64,000 nucleotides of DNA, from positions 434,001 through 498,000 of the forward strand of contig VXAZ01006790.1 of NCBI GenBank assembly GCA_013399875.1, read 5' to 3'. The position numbers and the translations under genes were made by a program. This stretch comes from Gymnorhina tibicen. Its lineage: Eukaryota > Chordata > Aves > Passeriformes > Artamidae. The stretch's first letter is position 1. Each line of letters opens with the position of its first letter. Under the pieces are notes generated by a model, which saw only the letters and a list, made by a program, of their open reading frames with translations, searched no databases and had not been told where the DNA came from. Shown here piece by piece: positions 36,956-51,300 of this stretch.

Positions 36956-39900
36956 CTGATTGTTAGCAGCAGAGTAAATTGCATTATTAGCTTTGCTAGC
37001 TCTCTCCTCCTGAAGGCAACTGTTCAACTTGGTTTTGTCAGATCAGACAATTTGCTAATTTTGGTTTGGCTTGCATTGATTTGTTAGAAACTGCACGGCT
37101 CCTTTGCCCATAGCAAACTATAAACGACTGCATCTACAGAAATTTCCTGTTCAGATTTTTCAGGTGTCCTTTAAGGCTCTGACCTCAAGGATACATACAA
37201 CCTTTTGATGTATCTTCTTGCCTGATAACTTAAAATAACGTAAGGTAACTTTTTCTATTGATTTTTAGAGATGATTATGAAAGATGTTTCTATCTGCTGC
37301 ATTTTGAGACTGAAGTTTTAAAGCATTTATGTCGCTGACATGGGGTATATTAAGGAACAGCTAATCAGATCTTTCTCTGTTCTTTTAGAAATATTTAATA
37401 TTGAGAAAATTGGTTGCAGTATATTTTTGACACCAAGAAAATGTGGAAAAGAATTGAACCTGCAGTGAAAAATGCATTAAAATAGCTGCCTTGGACCCGG
37501 CTCTAGTATCAGTATAGAATACTGGTAGTTGGTGTTCAAACTCACGGTAGCCCATAAGGCACAGAAATAAGGGGGTATTTTAACGCTGCTTAAAATCTGC
37601 TTCATCTGATCAATACTTGAATTTAATGATTCATCTGGAAAAGCAACCAACAAAACAGCTTGATGAAAGAGCAAAAATAATTAACAATCAGTTAATTTGC
37701 TAGACATAAAAAAATCCTTCTATTATGCAGTATGCCATAATATTTTCAAAATGTCATCAGGAAAAAGGTATGAATCCATCACGATGGCACTCGGAAAGTG
37801 CGAGCCCTATTCAAAGTGGATCACACTTCTTTCCTTGGGTAAATATAATTTAACCATAGAAATAGTGAACCATCCAGCTGTCAATTACTTTGAAATAGCA
37901 GAAGCACCCCTTTTCAGATAGAAATGTTTCATACAGAAAGCTGTGATAACAAAAGCAGATGCTTAGGTATAAATCCTGTCTTGTGGGAACTCTGTAAAAG
38001 AAATTCTTCATCCCTGTGGCTGCAGAGTAAGTCTCCTAGGCAGGTTTTCAGGGATGGTTTGTTATGGTGGTTGTGCCTAGTGGCCAATTAAAGTTAGGAT
38101 ATATAAACTTACAATATTTTCTTGGAAAACTTATAATCTAAAAAAAAAGGATTAGCAACTGGAGGGACATGGGAGAAAGGAGACAGTGTGCAGAGATACA
38201 TCTCTAAATCTGCAGTCTTAAACTGAATGCCACTTTTTTTTTTTACTCTGGTAGTAAGTAGTAGTAGTAGTAGACTGTCTTGGGAAAGACTGGCAGGAGG
38301 AGGGCCTCTGTGAGAAAGCCATTCATGGGACACTAATGATATTTCACATCGGAACAGTGTAAACTGAACCTACTTTGGAAGTTTCATAGGAGACTCCTCT
38401 TGGATTTGGTGATTTTCCTAATATACCTGGGGCCACAGCTAATGATTCTCCTAGAGATAATCTTCATAAGTTCCTATCAGAATGAAGGAAAAAAGAGTCT
38501 TGAGGGAAAGCTGATAGTTGGTTATCTCTGCCCAACCTTCAAATGTGAAAAGATCTGGGGATAAAAGTGAATAACTTTTGGGTAACATGATCTTTAGCCA
38601 CTTCTAATTATTGTGGGGTTAGAAATTCCTAGGAGATTGATTTATATACTCATGTCATTTTTCAATAAACTATATAGAACAGAGAGATGGTGATTGATTA
38701 TAATTATTGATAATATATGTATGCCAGAAATATGTTTTTATCAAGAAGTTTGAAGTAAACACAGAGTGGTCTTGCACACAAAAGCATACATAAGATTATT
38801 AATGAGATTGCTGAGTCAAGCACTAGGATTTAGGACATTACAAAATTATGATGGCTTAAGCAATAGCTGTATCTCTTATTTTTAATCTAAACCATTTACT
38901 GAGGTGGCAATTTTTTTTTAAAGGAATATGGTTATGCAGTTAAGGACTGTTTTATAATGCATGTTTATAGGGAAGAAGGAAAAGATTTTTTTTTAATAAA
39001 AAGCACTTCAATGTGAAAGGAAATTCACAGCATGAAGAAAAGTTGTCCTATAGGATGATGCAAGATGAAATATCAGCAGACTACTCCAAACTACAGAGAT
39101 GTAAACTGGTTATTTCTCAGGAGAATCTTATTAAAATGGGAATTATTTTCCTATAGTAAAAGGCAAGTGCTGTGATACCTGTAATAAAGGTGAAGTGTAC
39201 TTTTCCACTCTGAAAACCCTCATTTGTCTGAAGAAGGCAAACTAAATTTTAATAGATAAAGCTAAAACTTTGCATGAGGTATTATATCGGATTGATAGGA
39301 GGATTCTGGGGTGATAGGAAGCTTTACTTGGTGTTTGCCAAGGAGATGTTAAGAGGGAAGTGACCATAGAAGAGCTCCAAACCTTTGTCTCCCTGTATTT
39401 CTTTATTTCTGTTGTTTCTTCTGTGACTTTACCTTGACTCTGGGACCTGTAAAATCCTCAGGCTTGTCTGAGGTCACTTTTTATTCTGGGATAGAAAGTA
39501 TCTTGCATCACAAACTTACAGGACTGGATGAGAGGACTAGCTTCTACAAAGAAAATCAGGTTTAATTAGTCCTTTTGGGGTCCATCACTGAATCATATTG
39601 AGGCATGGAGTGATTGCCGCTACCAGCAAAGGTACCCTCCAAGACCCTTCAAAAAAAGGAAACCACCTGTCTGCTCATTTCTGTTTATTGACTGCTATAT
39701 GGATCTGGTGCTGTAAATTTGGCACATGCTTTGGCACATGGCTGACTTGCTAAACTGTGGTGCCTTCATCCCATGTTGCAGGGGAACTTCTAAATTGGGT
39801 TTATTATTAATATTAGAACATTGGGACAAAACTAGTATGACTTTTAAGTGAAATTTGATCATTAAAACGTTATTGAAGAAGAGACTGACTATTTTAGTAT

Positions 39901-42900
39901 GTGTAGGTGAAACGAGAGACAATACTTTTCTTTTGGTCTCAAATTTGAATGTCAAGAGTCAGCTCCAGTAGCTTATATTCAGTTTCAGAGAAGGAAGAGG
40001 CTGTTCATGTGCATGTAAGTAAAGGCAATTTCAGTTCCTGGTATTTTAGAATAATCTGTGGCTGTGCTGTTCTATGCTGCATTATCTTGGAGCAAGTGTT
40101 GTGCTTGTTGGCTTTCTCTTTCCAAACTGCAGGAAGTCTCTTATTTAGATATTTGCAGTCTTAGCTGCATTGTCAGATTTTTCTCTGAAACTGCCAGAGA
40201 AGCAATACAAGTTGGGAGAAGCCACAGTGTGTGTTTATCATTGCAATTTCATCTGGATTGAGTAGTCTTGTGATGTACATTTAGCTAGGAAAAAAAAAGC
40301 AGGAAACCATATAGTACTACTGAAACTTAGTGAAATGCAGTGCCCCAGATTTTAGAAATTACTTCTGGGAAAAATTCCAGTTGATAATTACCATTTTAAA
40401 ATATCTTTTAAGCCACTATGCTTAATTACCCATGTAAATATGTATTAGAAGTTAAAAGTACCAGAGAAGCAGTAAAAATGAAATGGGGAATGTGTTTGTT
40501 TATAGATACAATAAAAATGATTTTGTTCTTTGATGTGTACACAGTGCTAAATAGAAATGTAAATAATAGCAACAGCATTTGAATGGCACTGTATACAGTG
40601 CTGCTTTTGCCCCGCCTGGTTTCTGTAGGTCCAGTTTCATGATCAGGATCACATGCTGAAAAGCCTCTTTGCTTTCTGTTTCCTGGGCACATTTGTTTTG
40701 AGGCTCTTGAAAGCAGCAGACCGAAGTGGTGGCTGTGTTTAGTGGCATTTCTTTTTCTAGTGTAAGGAGAATAGAATAGACATTTAAAAATGTGTAAGTA
40801 CTGGAAACTTTGAAACCAGAAGTGTTTGCTCAGGAATATATTTTTGAGTTGAATGTGTGTTTGGTTTACTGTAGACTGGGCTCATTAATCTGGGGCTGCA
40901 GCTCAGGCTGAAGCCTGCCTTGGTCAAATCTTCACCACAGTGAAAGGCAGAAGCCACTCATCTGTGTGTTGTGAGAGAAGGACAAATGTTAATATGGTCT
41001 GTCATCTACTGTGACCAGATCTTGACTGACACATCATCATGAATTATCTGGGCTTTCTGACCCAAATTTGCTGTATTCTTTTTTAAGTCTCTGTGTTGCT
41101 CTTCCTATTTTTACTTTGTTTTCCACTCACACCTTCAGAGCAGTTTATCCCATGGCTTCTGGGCACACCTCATTTGAGTTTATGCTGAGATAAAGACCAT
41201 CAAGCCCAATATTCATGGGGACCTGAACACAGTTTACCTGGACCGTAAGGCTACCATAGGAAAATGTATTTTTTATAGGGTTTTTTTGGTTTGGTTTTTT
41301 TCCCAAGCAAGAGTTGTAGGGAAAGCAAAGAGCTATTGAACTTTGTGCTCTTTGAGACAAGATACCAGGCACAACATGGACGAGACTTATCATGTTAAAA
41401 TAATTTGCTTTGGAATAATTACAACAGTGCGTAAACAGGTAGAACTTTCATTGCAGCCTTGTCTTTACACCAGCATCTTTCCCTAGTCCGTTTTCCAATA
41501 GTGCCTTTAGCATCCCCCCTGCAGCTTTTACGAGTGTAGATGGCAGATCATCCAGGGAAACTGGAGCAGTGTTGTAAGGGACAGCAGTACCCATGGTGTA
41601 CGTAATAAAGCATAAACCTCTGTGGAATGGAGCATTTGGAATATACAGGGGTTACACTACAGTGATGCAAGCCTAAAGATTGCCCTCCAGTGCCAAGTTA
41701 AAGCTGTCCAACTTTGATAGCGTGACACCGCATGTCATCACTGCGACTGTCACCTGCCTGAGGCAAGGAGGAACACTGGTCGGGTTTCCAAGAGGATTAT
41801 CGTCATGGGAGGGCGAACCTTAGCATCTCTCAGTTCACATTCATCACTGAAAGGTCAAAAACCCTCTTATTTTGAAACAATGTTTAGAGCATTTTAACAG
41901 CTCCTCTCTGTTACATAAATCCTTAGCAGAGAGGCTGAGCCTCTCCAGTGGAAGAAGGGTGCTGGAGCTGCTCCTACAGTCTCTGTAGCCTCTTCAGCTG
42001 CTGTGTGAGAGGGGGATTTTGGTTAAATTGAAACACTTGGGGTTAAGTAACACTTATTCTACTCCATACCTAATCCCTCCAGTACCAGTTATTTTGTGGC
42101 TTGTATACGTAGGGCTTTTAAGAACTCGTTCTGCAGTCCAGGAGAGCTTGTGTCCCATGTGAACCTGTCCCATCTCTCCCTTCCTTTTGAAGTGATGCTT
42201 GTTAAGCTATAAATATTCATGTAAAAAAGATTAGAGCACAGTTGAATGTTTGTGTTTGTATTCTAATTAATGAGAAAATTCCCCTTCCCCATGTTCTTAT
42301 TATAAAAATCTTCAAGATTCTGAGAGTCTGTGTATTAATACTAAACAGGCCAAGGGAATGTTACGGGAGCAGGTTATGACTTGGCCATGTGGACTTATAC
42401 TTTCATAGTGTTATTACTGTATGCTTGTCTGAAACTGAGTCTTTTAGTAAAAACCCTCATGAAAATACCTGTTTTTCCCAATGTTAATTTGAAATTCTCA
42501 GAGAGAAGGAAAAACCCTACAAGAAATGTCTGACTGTAACTCATAATCAGAGAGGAGAAAGAGGTGAGAGGCAGAATATGGGTAAAGTATCCAATAACCT
42601 TTCAATCCTTTTGCAAAGTGAAAAAGTAGGTAGCAATAAAGATTTCTAAGTCTGATAAAATATCTCCACAGGACCTAATTTCTTTGCAATATTGTGGTTT
42701 TACTCAATCAAGGTCAGATGAGAACTAGATTAGCTACATGATTAATGTGTATATTGGGCCTCACATAGCAAAGTCAGCCAGCACACTGAGGACACTTTCA
42801 TTATAAGGACTGTGCAAATAATCACTGATGTTTAACCACGCAGTATATTTGACTGAAAAAATGAGGTTATTACCAAAAATAATTGTCACTCAGTCACTTC

Positions 42901-45900
42901 AACAGAATTTACTTCACAAGAAACAAGCTTGAATGAAAGAGAAGAAAAACAAAATTCTAACAGTGCAACGAATGGTCTGAAAACCCTTAAAAAAGTGTAC
43001 ATTAGTGAATTAACATTTCATGAAACAAAAAAAGCACTGTTTCAGGTTTTTATTACTGTAAGGCTTGTAGGAAGGAAGTGTAGCAGGCATGCAAAGCCCT
43101 CGCTGCTTGTGGTGCAGCACTGAATTACCCATCAGAGGTGTCAGGTTTGCTGTGCACACTCAACAGGCCACTTGAGTGTGCCCAAAACATCTCCAACATC
43201 TGGAGCAGTTACATTTTGCTCATTGTACTGCAAAGCTTTGTAGATAAAGTAAATTAAGTTTCATTTATAAAATGCCTCTGAAGAAAAATAACAGCAAGAT
43301 CTAGGTTTGTTAGATTTCATTCTGATTTTTCTTTTTTCTCTTAGATTAAAAAAAAGAACGACCCACCAGTGTTTGAGACAATGTTTAAAATTAAGTTTGC
43401 CTTTCTAGGTAACAGTAATGTGGTGAAAGGGTATTTGTGTGGAAGCAACTAATAAAATGTAACTTAATGGTAGTTGTAGTGAAATCTCTATGAGAAAGGA
43501 ACTCCACCTGAAAAGTTCTCATAACATGGAGAACTCAAATTCATTGCCTCAGTGGGGCCTGGGTATATTTGAGAAGAAATTGTGGTGACAGCTTCCTTTC
43601 TGAAAGGGAAAGGAATTCCATTACTCATTTCATCAGTTCTGGTGGTGCATAAAAACGTAAACTGTCCCTGAGATCTATTCTGTTGTTAATGATGGCCTTG
43701 TCTACCAGCCAGATGCCCATTTTACTGGCTACTGTAGAAACCATCACTGGAACAGCTGATTAAGTAGATCACAACAACCAAGAGCTAAACTGTGGCAGCA
43801 TCTTGAATATATACTTTGTATTTCATTGGAAAACGGCCAAAATAATCCTGTTAAAGCAATAAGAAGGAATCATCTAGTCATCTACTGACAACCCAACAGA
43901 ACCCTGAACTTGCCAGCTCAGGCCATCTGCATTATTTACTTTTAAAATAGTTTCTAAGGAGAAAATTGTAGAATTGACAGAGGTGCTGTTGGTAGTAATA
44001 CTTGGAAAGGGATCTGTGTTTGTTCTGCTCTTTGCTGTGGATCATTTGGGCACAGCACAGTGCATGATGACTTGTATGCAGAGTGGACTTCTGAAAAAGG
44101 CAAGGTAAATCTTGCTCCCGTGTAGTTTTAAGGGAATTGAGTTGTATAACTTCAGTGTCAATGTTTACATTTGGAATAACCAGCACAATTTTCACTTCTC
44201 AAAACTCACTGAAAAGTGAATGCATTTACAGCTGTAACCACTATCCCCACCACTGTGCCCCATGTCTGTGTACTTTTCACTTGGGGAGGTGAATCCTAAT
44301 TGAGAACAGAGAAATAGAGAAAAAGCGGGCAATTTTTCTTCCAATGAGGACATGAAATAAAAATTAAGCCAGGTAGGGGAGAAGTGCTGTGAAGCCTGAT
44401 GTCTGCTTAGAGAAGAGTGTTTAAGAAACTCGTGAACTTTTATTTTGCTATTACCCATTCTAACCAGCTTCTGAAAGATAACGTCTCTGGTTACTCATCT
44501 GTAGAACACACTGGGCTTTGGTTTTGGTAGTTCCATTGTATTTGTTGAAAAAAGGAAAGAAGCCCTCAGAGAATACTTCAACATATTTTTTCCCACTAGA
44601 GCAAATGAGCAGCTTGACCAGATGAGAGATCCATTCGGCCCTGTACTTTAAATGGCTAATAGATCATGCCTGGGAAAAAACAGATTAACTGGGCAAGCTT
44701 TTAGTGAGATTTCCTCAGAGGGTTCTGCCAGCCACTAACAATTGGCAGTTTATGTACTTTTTGACCTAAACATATTTTGGTTTTGTATTCAATAGCCTGT
44801 TATTTATTTTATAAAATTTTCTAGTTGCTTTCAAATTATGTAAACTAGTAGGAGCAATTCTACCCCCTGCTGAGAATGTCACAGGTTACTTAAAAGACTT
44901 GTGTAAAACAAGCAATAACTGCTTTGTAAGAAAAAGTGACCAAGTGCATAAACGTGGTCCATCACCCCAAGGATATGTTCTTCTCTCTTACTTCCTTGCT
45001 GTCTCCTGTGTATGACAAGACCCCACTTTCTTCACAACCGAGCTGTCTGTGATGAACTTAATGCAAATACCTGCTTAGACTGTGACTTGAAAACACCATT
45101 AGCCGCATTTGGAAATTACTGGAGTAATATCAATATAACAAAGTAGATCCAGTTAATGGAGAAGCTCTTGAGGAAATAAGATGTTCAAGTTGTCCTTTTG
45201 AGAAAAGACGTTTAGGGATTGAAATAATATGTAAATTATTTTATTGGTGCATGAAACAACTTCCTAGAAGTCAAATTGCCATCTCCTATTTCTAAAAGAT
45301 ATATGACCTTATTGACAAAGCCAGACAGAGAGAACTTACCAAGAGAAGAAACTGATGACAACATGTGCATTGTGTCAAGAAAACCAAGACAAACACCTGG
45401 AAAACTAAATTTGCAATTCAGTTGTTGCCTTTTCTCTTCCTTCTAGTACTGCTGAGAAACTCCCAGCATTTGAAAGGTGGAAACAAACAGACAAAGGGCC
45501 CAGGAATGGCTGATCAGAAGATCTATTCTCTCTCTACTTCTTCAGAAGTGGTGTCTTGTTCTGCTGTTTCTTCTGTCTCTTTTTGAATGTCACTTCTCTG
45601 GAACAGGATTAAAATTTTAAAAGTAACAAGAGATTAAAAGCTCTTTCACTAATGTATTTTCTTATTTTGCAAAGTAGCTGTTAATACCATCTTTAATATC
45701 TATAAGCCTGTCAAGGAAAAGGTTTTTACTGTGAATTTTGTAGTGAAAGCGAAGGCAAAAAGGAATATCATTGAAGTACAGCTCATGATTTTTATTTTAA
45801 ATATTCATCTGTTTCTACCTCTTCTGTGTATCTTTAGTAAAGTTTTACATATCTGTTTTAAGGAAGTGTCTGCCACAGCATTACGCATGCTTTGCATTTC

Positions 45901-48235
45901 AAATTCTGGGCCATTTAAAATTGTTTAAAATGGGTGGGGTCTGTGTAAACACCACTGATTTAGGGGTTAAAAGTATAAAAATTGAGATTATTCTTTATGT
46001 AGGCACTGGATATTTGTTCTGGGGATACCTTGCAAAGAAGAAATAATCCCAGTGACACTCCCTCCATTTCTTAAAATGTCAAAATTAAAAGAAACAATCA
46101 GCTTCAGTGATTTACTGCTGCACAGCAAAGTTACCAGTGTAGGTTACTTATCACTGATTTTCAAACCGAAGTTGTAGTTACTTTAGATATATTTGGACCA
46201 CTCTGTACACGTGGCATCTGATACGTGGGCTGATCAACCCTTTGGATCCCAGAAGAAACACCTTCAAAATGACATTGTGTTGATTATCCTGATTTTCCTC
46301 AGACCTTCTGACCTAATGGTGTAAGTCACTAACCAAAATGTGTGCTGTGCATTCTTAGCTGAATCTGGGTTCTAGTTCATTGTCTTTGTCCTGTGATGCC
46401 CACTGGCCAAGTCTTAGTCATTGGAAAAGCTGTTGTCTTATTCCTGTGGCTTTTAAGATCCTTGCTGGTAGTAGGAGCTGGTAACACCAGTGGTGTGGCA
46501 GCTCCTGAGGGCACATGGAGCTCAGGCTGGTGATTGAAGTGAGGACCTGGGTGAAAGAAGATGAGGTCTAGAATAGAAATGATATCTGTGACTCGCCAAA
46601 GGAGATCACAGAATACCTTTGTTTTCAGAGAGAAATACCCTTGACACTGGACACATCCACTCACCAAGCATTCAGTCCAAGCAAGCTAACAAATCTCAAC
46701 ATGGTTAAACTATTTCTGATGGGTTTTTTTTTCCCGTAAGATGGAGGTTTGTCTATTTTAAAATTTACTTGAAATATAATATGCAAGATCTCTGTGAAAG
46801 GAAAGAGAATTTGTCTCAAAGAATAAGACAGAGGAATTTTTTAAAATATATTTTAACATTCTGAGAATGTGAAAATTCCTTTTTTTTTTGGTGTCTGGAC
46901 TGTCAATACCAACTCAATATCCATGATAACAACAAGCTAAGCAGAAAGTTGTGCTGTAGTTGTGAGATAATGCTGGCAAAATAATTAACTGCATCAATCA
47001 AACTCACAGCAGGATCCTCCAGAAACAGAAAGGTGAGTCTGCAAAAACTGATAAATATTACTCAACAGAAATTATCAAAGACCCTGCTAGGAGGGAGTTT
47101 TAAGGAAGTGTTAAAACACATCTATCTGGAGACAGTTCTTCCCTGAAGCAAGGGGACACATTAAAGTTAATGTTTTGTTAGTAAACTCTAGTAATGGTAT
47201 GAGTGCATAAATATCACTTGCATTTATAGGTATAATCATGTTAATAAATTGATATAATACAAATTCTCGTAAGTATAATGCATAAGTATCTGTTACAGGC
47301 ACAGGTGCCCCCACACTTCGATTCGTGTTAGAAAATCCAGCATAAATGTGTGCTTTGAAATGTTTGTTACTGTGGCACCAATAGTGGAAGTCAAGTTTTG
47401 CTTTAAAAGTTTTTCTTTTTTTACTATCCTCTGGCTTTTTCCTCCATATATAAGTTTTCAATGAGGAACATAACTGCATTGTCATGAAGGCTTTCTTTTT
47501 TATCTTACCCATAAAAGTCAATGCATTTCTGAACAGCACCTTAGGCATTCTTTTAGTTTAAAGGAAGGCTTGAAAAAAACTATGCTTAAGCACTCTCCTA
47601 ATTGGTACCTTGAAATAGTGTCGATGCCCAGAATTACAGGGATCTGGACAAGGGTTCAATCCACCAAGGTAGAAAATATGTGGCAGTCAAGATCTGTGGA
47701 TGCTTCAAAGCTGTCCCTTGATGTTGGTGTCCAAGAGTTGTTGTTCTGGTGGGGCAAAACTATCTCAGCACTGAAAAGCCAGAGGAGCTTGGCTGCTGCC
47801 TCTTGTCAGCACTGGAGTGTCCTGCTGGCACCTCTACATCTCCTGCAGGCTCAGCATCCTACGTGGCATTCTAAGATGCAGCTTCTCGTGAAATACAGGT
47901 CTGTGCCTCCCTCTTCTCTTGTATTTTGCGTGTGTGAGAGCAGAGAAATGTCTGGCACTTTGCAGGTAATGGCTTGTAAGTTGCAGCAATTATTCATGCA
48001 GGGAGAAAGAAAGCTGATGTAAATATTTCATCACAGAAGAACTGAAAGCCTTATTTTTTACACAGGTAGGTGTTGGCTTCAAAACACCTCTCTGGGCCAC
48101 TTTCTTTTGATTTTTTTTGTACATATTTAATGCCCTTTATGCACATAGGAGTGTACATGCATAGGATTTTATGGCTTTGGGGATTGCTGTTGTAGCCTGA
48201 ACACCTGGAACTTGGCACAGCGGACCATAAATACT
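36956..48235. other. Long non-coding stretch, no gene recognised
   Basis: More than 11 kb with no supported gene. Minor features: (GTA)n at 38251-38273; a G/T-rich run at 41264-41303 (complement of the A/C tract type); a perfect 8-bp-arm palindrome gagaggctgagcctctc near 41930-41946; poly-T near 46880-46889. Frames of 145 codons (47111-47548, minus) and 150 codons (47570-48022, plus) are the longest here but have no recognisable domain. Sequence of average GC with several CpG near 41690-41820 may be a constrained non-coding element (inference). Confidence 0.55.
38251..38273. repeat. (GTA)n microsatellite
   Basis: gtagtaagtagtagtagtag-type array of seven to eight units with one irregular unit. 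Confidence 0.9.
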
Positions 48236-48330
48236 GGTCTGATAAAGCCCTGAGCAGCTTCAAGGAGACTCTTGGAGTAGCAGGTTATGTGCTCCCATAA
48301 GGTCCTTTCTAACCTGGACAAATTCATGGT
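48236..48330 (+). repeat. Possible diverged CR1 3' end
   Basis: ctgataaagccctgagcagc followed by a segment ending ataaggtcctttctaacctg resembles the sense CR1 3' UTR (CCTGGGCAGCCTG ... AAGGTCCCTTCCAACC). The terminal octamers are not clear after the attcatggt at about 48325, so this is either a very old copy or a chance match. Confidence 0.45.
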
Positions 48331-51300
48331 GTAAGAAAAGGTGCACACACTTAATCGCAAAGAGGAACAGGACTGTAGTTTAATATCTACCTGTTTGTTA
48401 CCTCTGCATGTAGATTAAATGGCCTCAGCAGCATCTGATACAGACTGACTAAAGGTTTGTGTTGGTAAATTGCACAAGTCGGAAATGGAAAAATGAACCC
48501 TTTCTCCTATCTCTCTTTTCTGCTCCTTGGGGGTAAACTGATTGTAATCAGAGCCAAGTTGTAATTATCCAGTGAGCCTGAGTTGCTTAGGTGTGTAGCT
48601 AAAAACTGTATCCTGTGTAAGACACTGTCTGTGTTGGCAGTGGCACTCAGAGTACACCAAGGATCTCCCCATGGCAGATTCTGATGGGGTTTATCTGCCC
48701 CATAGACCCTCCTGAGCTTCCCAGCTTGGTCACCTTCCTCATCTGTAAGGCCCTACTGCCTGAAGAAATTTAAAATTAGCTTGGGCATCTTTATGTAATA
48801 AACTGTAATTTAGATATATTCTGAGCTATAACTTCTCCTTCATGCGGTTTAAAAAGAGGTGAGGAAGAATCTCTGAAGATGTTTTTTACAAATTTTCAGC
48901 AGAGTTTTCCCTTCCTGAGGGGTTCCATCAGAAGTGGATTACATTGTGCCCCTGGTAATCATTGAATAAATATGTTAAAAAGTGCTCGATCATTTTAGCA
49001 AGTACCCCCCTGTGGCTTCTGCAGTGCCTTGTTTGAATTGTACAAGATGTTCAACATTTTCTATGCCTTATTGGTTTGACCTTTAAATATTATTTAAAAA
49101 GTGAATGTGATATCATCTGCAACCAGCAGATAAAGGCTTAAGAGTAAAAGGACAATATTTTGTTGGACGACTGCTATATTTAAGAATAGCATAACCTTTG
49201 AAGGTCTTGTAAAATAGTAATAAAATTACTGTATTTTTGTAAAATAGCAGTAAAATTGGTGTATTTTTCTAATATAAAAAAGTAAAAGGCTGTGGTTTAT
49301 AACTTGAACTTGGAAGTTTTTCCACCTAATCTGATTTTTTTGTTATTTTCTATATCATTAGTCACATGCTGGGCAGTATAAAGGTATGTTTATAACAAGA
49401 TAGCTTAGATGCAGGAATATTTAAGAAAAATGTCACGTTTCACCTGTAATGTAAATTCTCATAGTATATAACCACACAGTTGTAGGGTGCATGTGAAGGA
49501 TTTGCAGTTTCTTAGAGGAGTCTGGGTGAGGAGGACCATGAAGTAAAAGTGAAAGATTTCATTATTTGAAACCCTAGCTGGGTAACATAATTATATACAA
49601 ATGTAACTTTTGTAATTTCATAACCATTTGGTGTTTTAATCCATTTGTCAGATTGTTTAATTGTAGAAAAGGAATTTGCAGGCTGTGAATGCTCTTGGGT
49701 ACTGCTGACCTCTGAGAGGAGGCTGGAGCGCAGCTGTTGGGCAAGTTCTAGGAGTGGGTGGCACCTCAGTGTCTTCCTTTGCTTTGCCCATGAAAGGTTT
49801 ATACCTGTGTTGCTGAAATACCCACCCTCACTGAGAGGCTGCGTATTGTTTTATTGACAGGTTCAGAAAACACACTTTGGTATTTTCTGATATCTCTCCC
49901 TCTGAGCACACTTAATTAAAGCTGCAGTGTTGAGTTGTAATAGCATTTGAGATCCCATTGTCCGCTTCTGCTGTATGTGTATTTTTCAGATGTGGGTCTG
50001 CAAGCTCTTCTGTTTGTAAGCCTTGAGCTATGTTTGGCAAAGGAAGGCTTTGAAAAGCTCAGCTCAAGCAGAGCAAAATGAGCCTGTGGTGTCAGCTGGG
50101 ACTGCAAATGCACCCCCTCAATGTGGTGTTGCAGTCAGGCTCGACCGCCTGTAATTACTCCATTAGGGAGACCACTGAGACTATAAAGACATCCTGGGAG
50201 CAGTATTTCCCTCTCTGACCGTGACCTAGGAGCAGAGTGACAGAAGCAATATTGTGTGAAATGTGGGCTCTTTTAAACCTGATTGTTTCATTATCCTCCA
50301 TCAACCTCCACTATTTAAAAAAAAAATAAAGTGTAAGCAGTAGTAGAAGGCAATATAAAAGGTACCACTGATCGTCAACATTTTTTTAAGAAGTGGTTTC
50401 TACTTTGCTGCTTCTTCTATTCTACTGCTTGGCTTCTTCTTTTTTGTTATTATAAAGATTATTTTAAAATATTTAAAACTGAAAGAAATTTATATGTTCT
50501 GCCATCAGTTTTCTAATTTTCAATCCATTTTGTTCAGTTTGTTTAAAGGACAGCTGGTAGAAATTCACTTTGTTTAACCTTAGGCTTAATCTTTTCCCCT
50601 TGGGTGGGATTTGCAACCCTTTTGTGCTTGCCAGGTGTTAAATATAATAAAATTAATTTCTGTTTATATGAACATTTTAGTTTGAAGAATAAAGAATGTT
50701 GTAGTTAATGACACGGTTGAAATTGTTAAAGTTAAGTCTCAGTTTGAGTAATAAAATGTCACTACATTCCTTAACCTTTTTTTTTTATTTTTCAGTGTTT
50801 TTTCCCTCCAAAAACATTACCAGCATGCCCAGCTATCGTGCAAACCTTCTGTCTGAATATTTTATTTAAAAGCACTTACAGTATGTCGTTTTGTACTCCT
50901 CAAAATTAGAAACATTTTAGGAATGTTTCACTTGAATACTGCATTCATTTACTTATCGTTCCCAGAATTGGGATTGCAGAGAAATTTTTCACACTGCTGA
51001 AAAATTAACAATGAAAACTCAAATAATTTTTGACAGATAACAAATTATCTCAGGTGACACAGCTTCAGTAGCTTTTTGTTGCTTTGGACATACACAGTTA
51101 TGGGCTTGTTGCTGAGAACAAGACTTGCTATTGCTACCCATAAAGTGATCTGGGAGGGATTAATGAGTCTCAAAGAGAGTTGCAGGGGGTCTCCATGACC
51201 ATCCATAATGGAATGAACTCTGTGGATGAGGCTCTAATGATGGGAAAGTTCTTCCTTCTGTCAGGATTGTGCCACCTGAGTGTGTTCTTATCACTATTGT

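Noticed and set aside
47570..48022. 150-codon plus frame, with a 145-codon minus frame next to it
   Set aside because: No recognisable motif. A few frames of this length are expected by chance in 64 kb on six frames.
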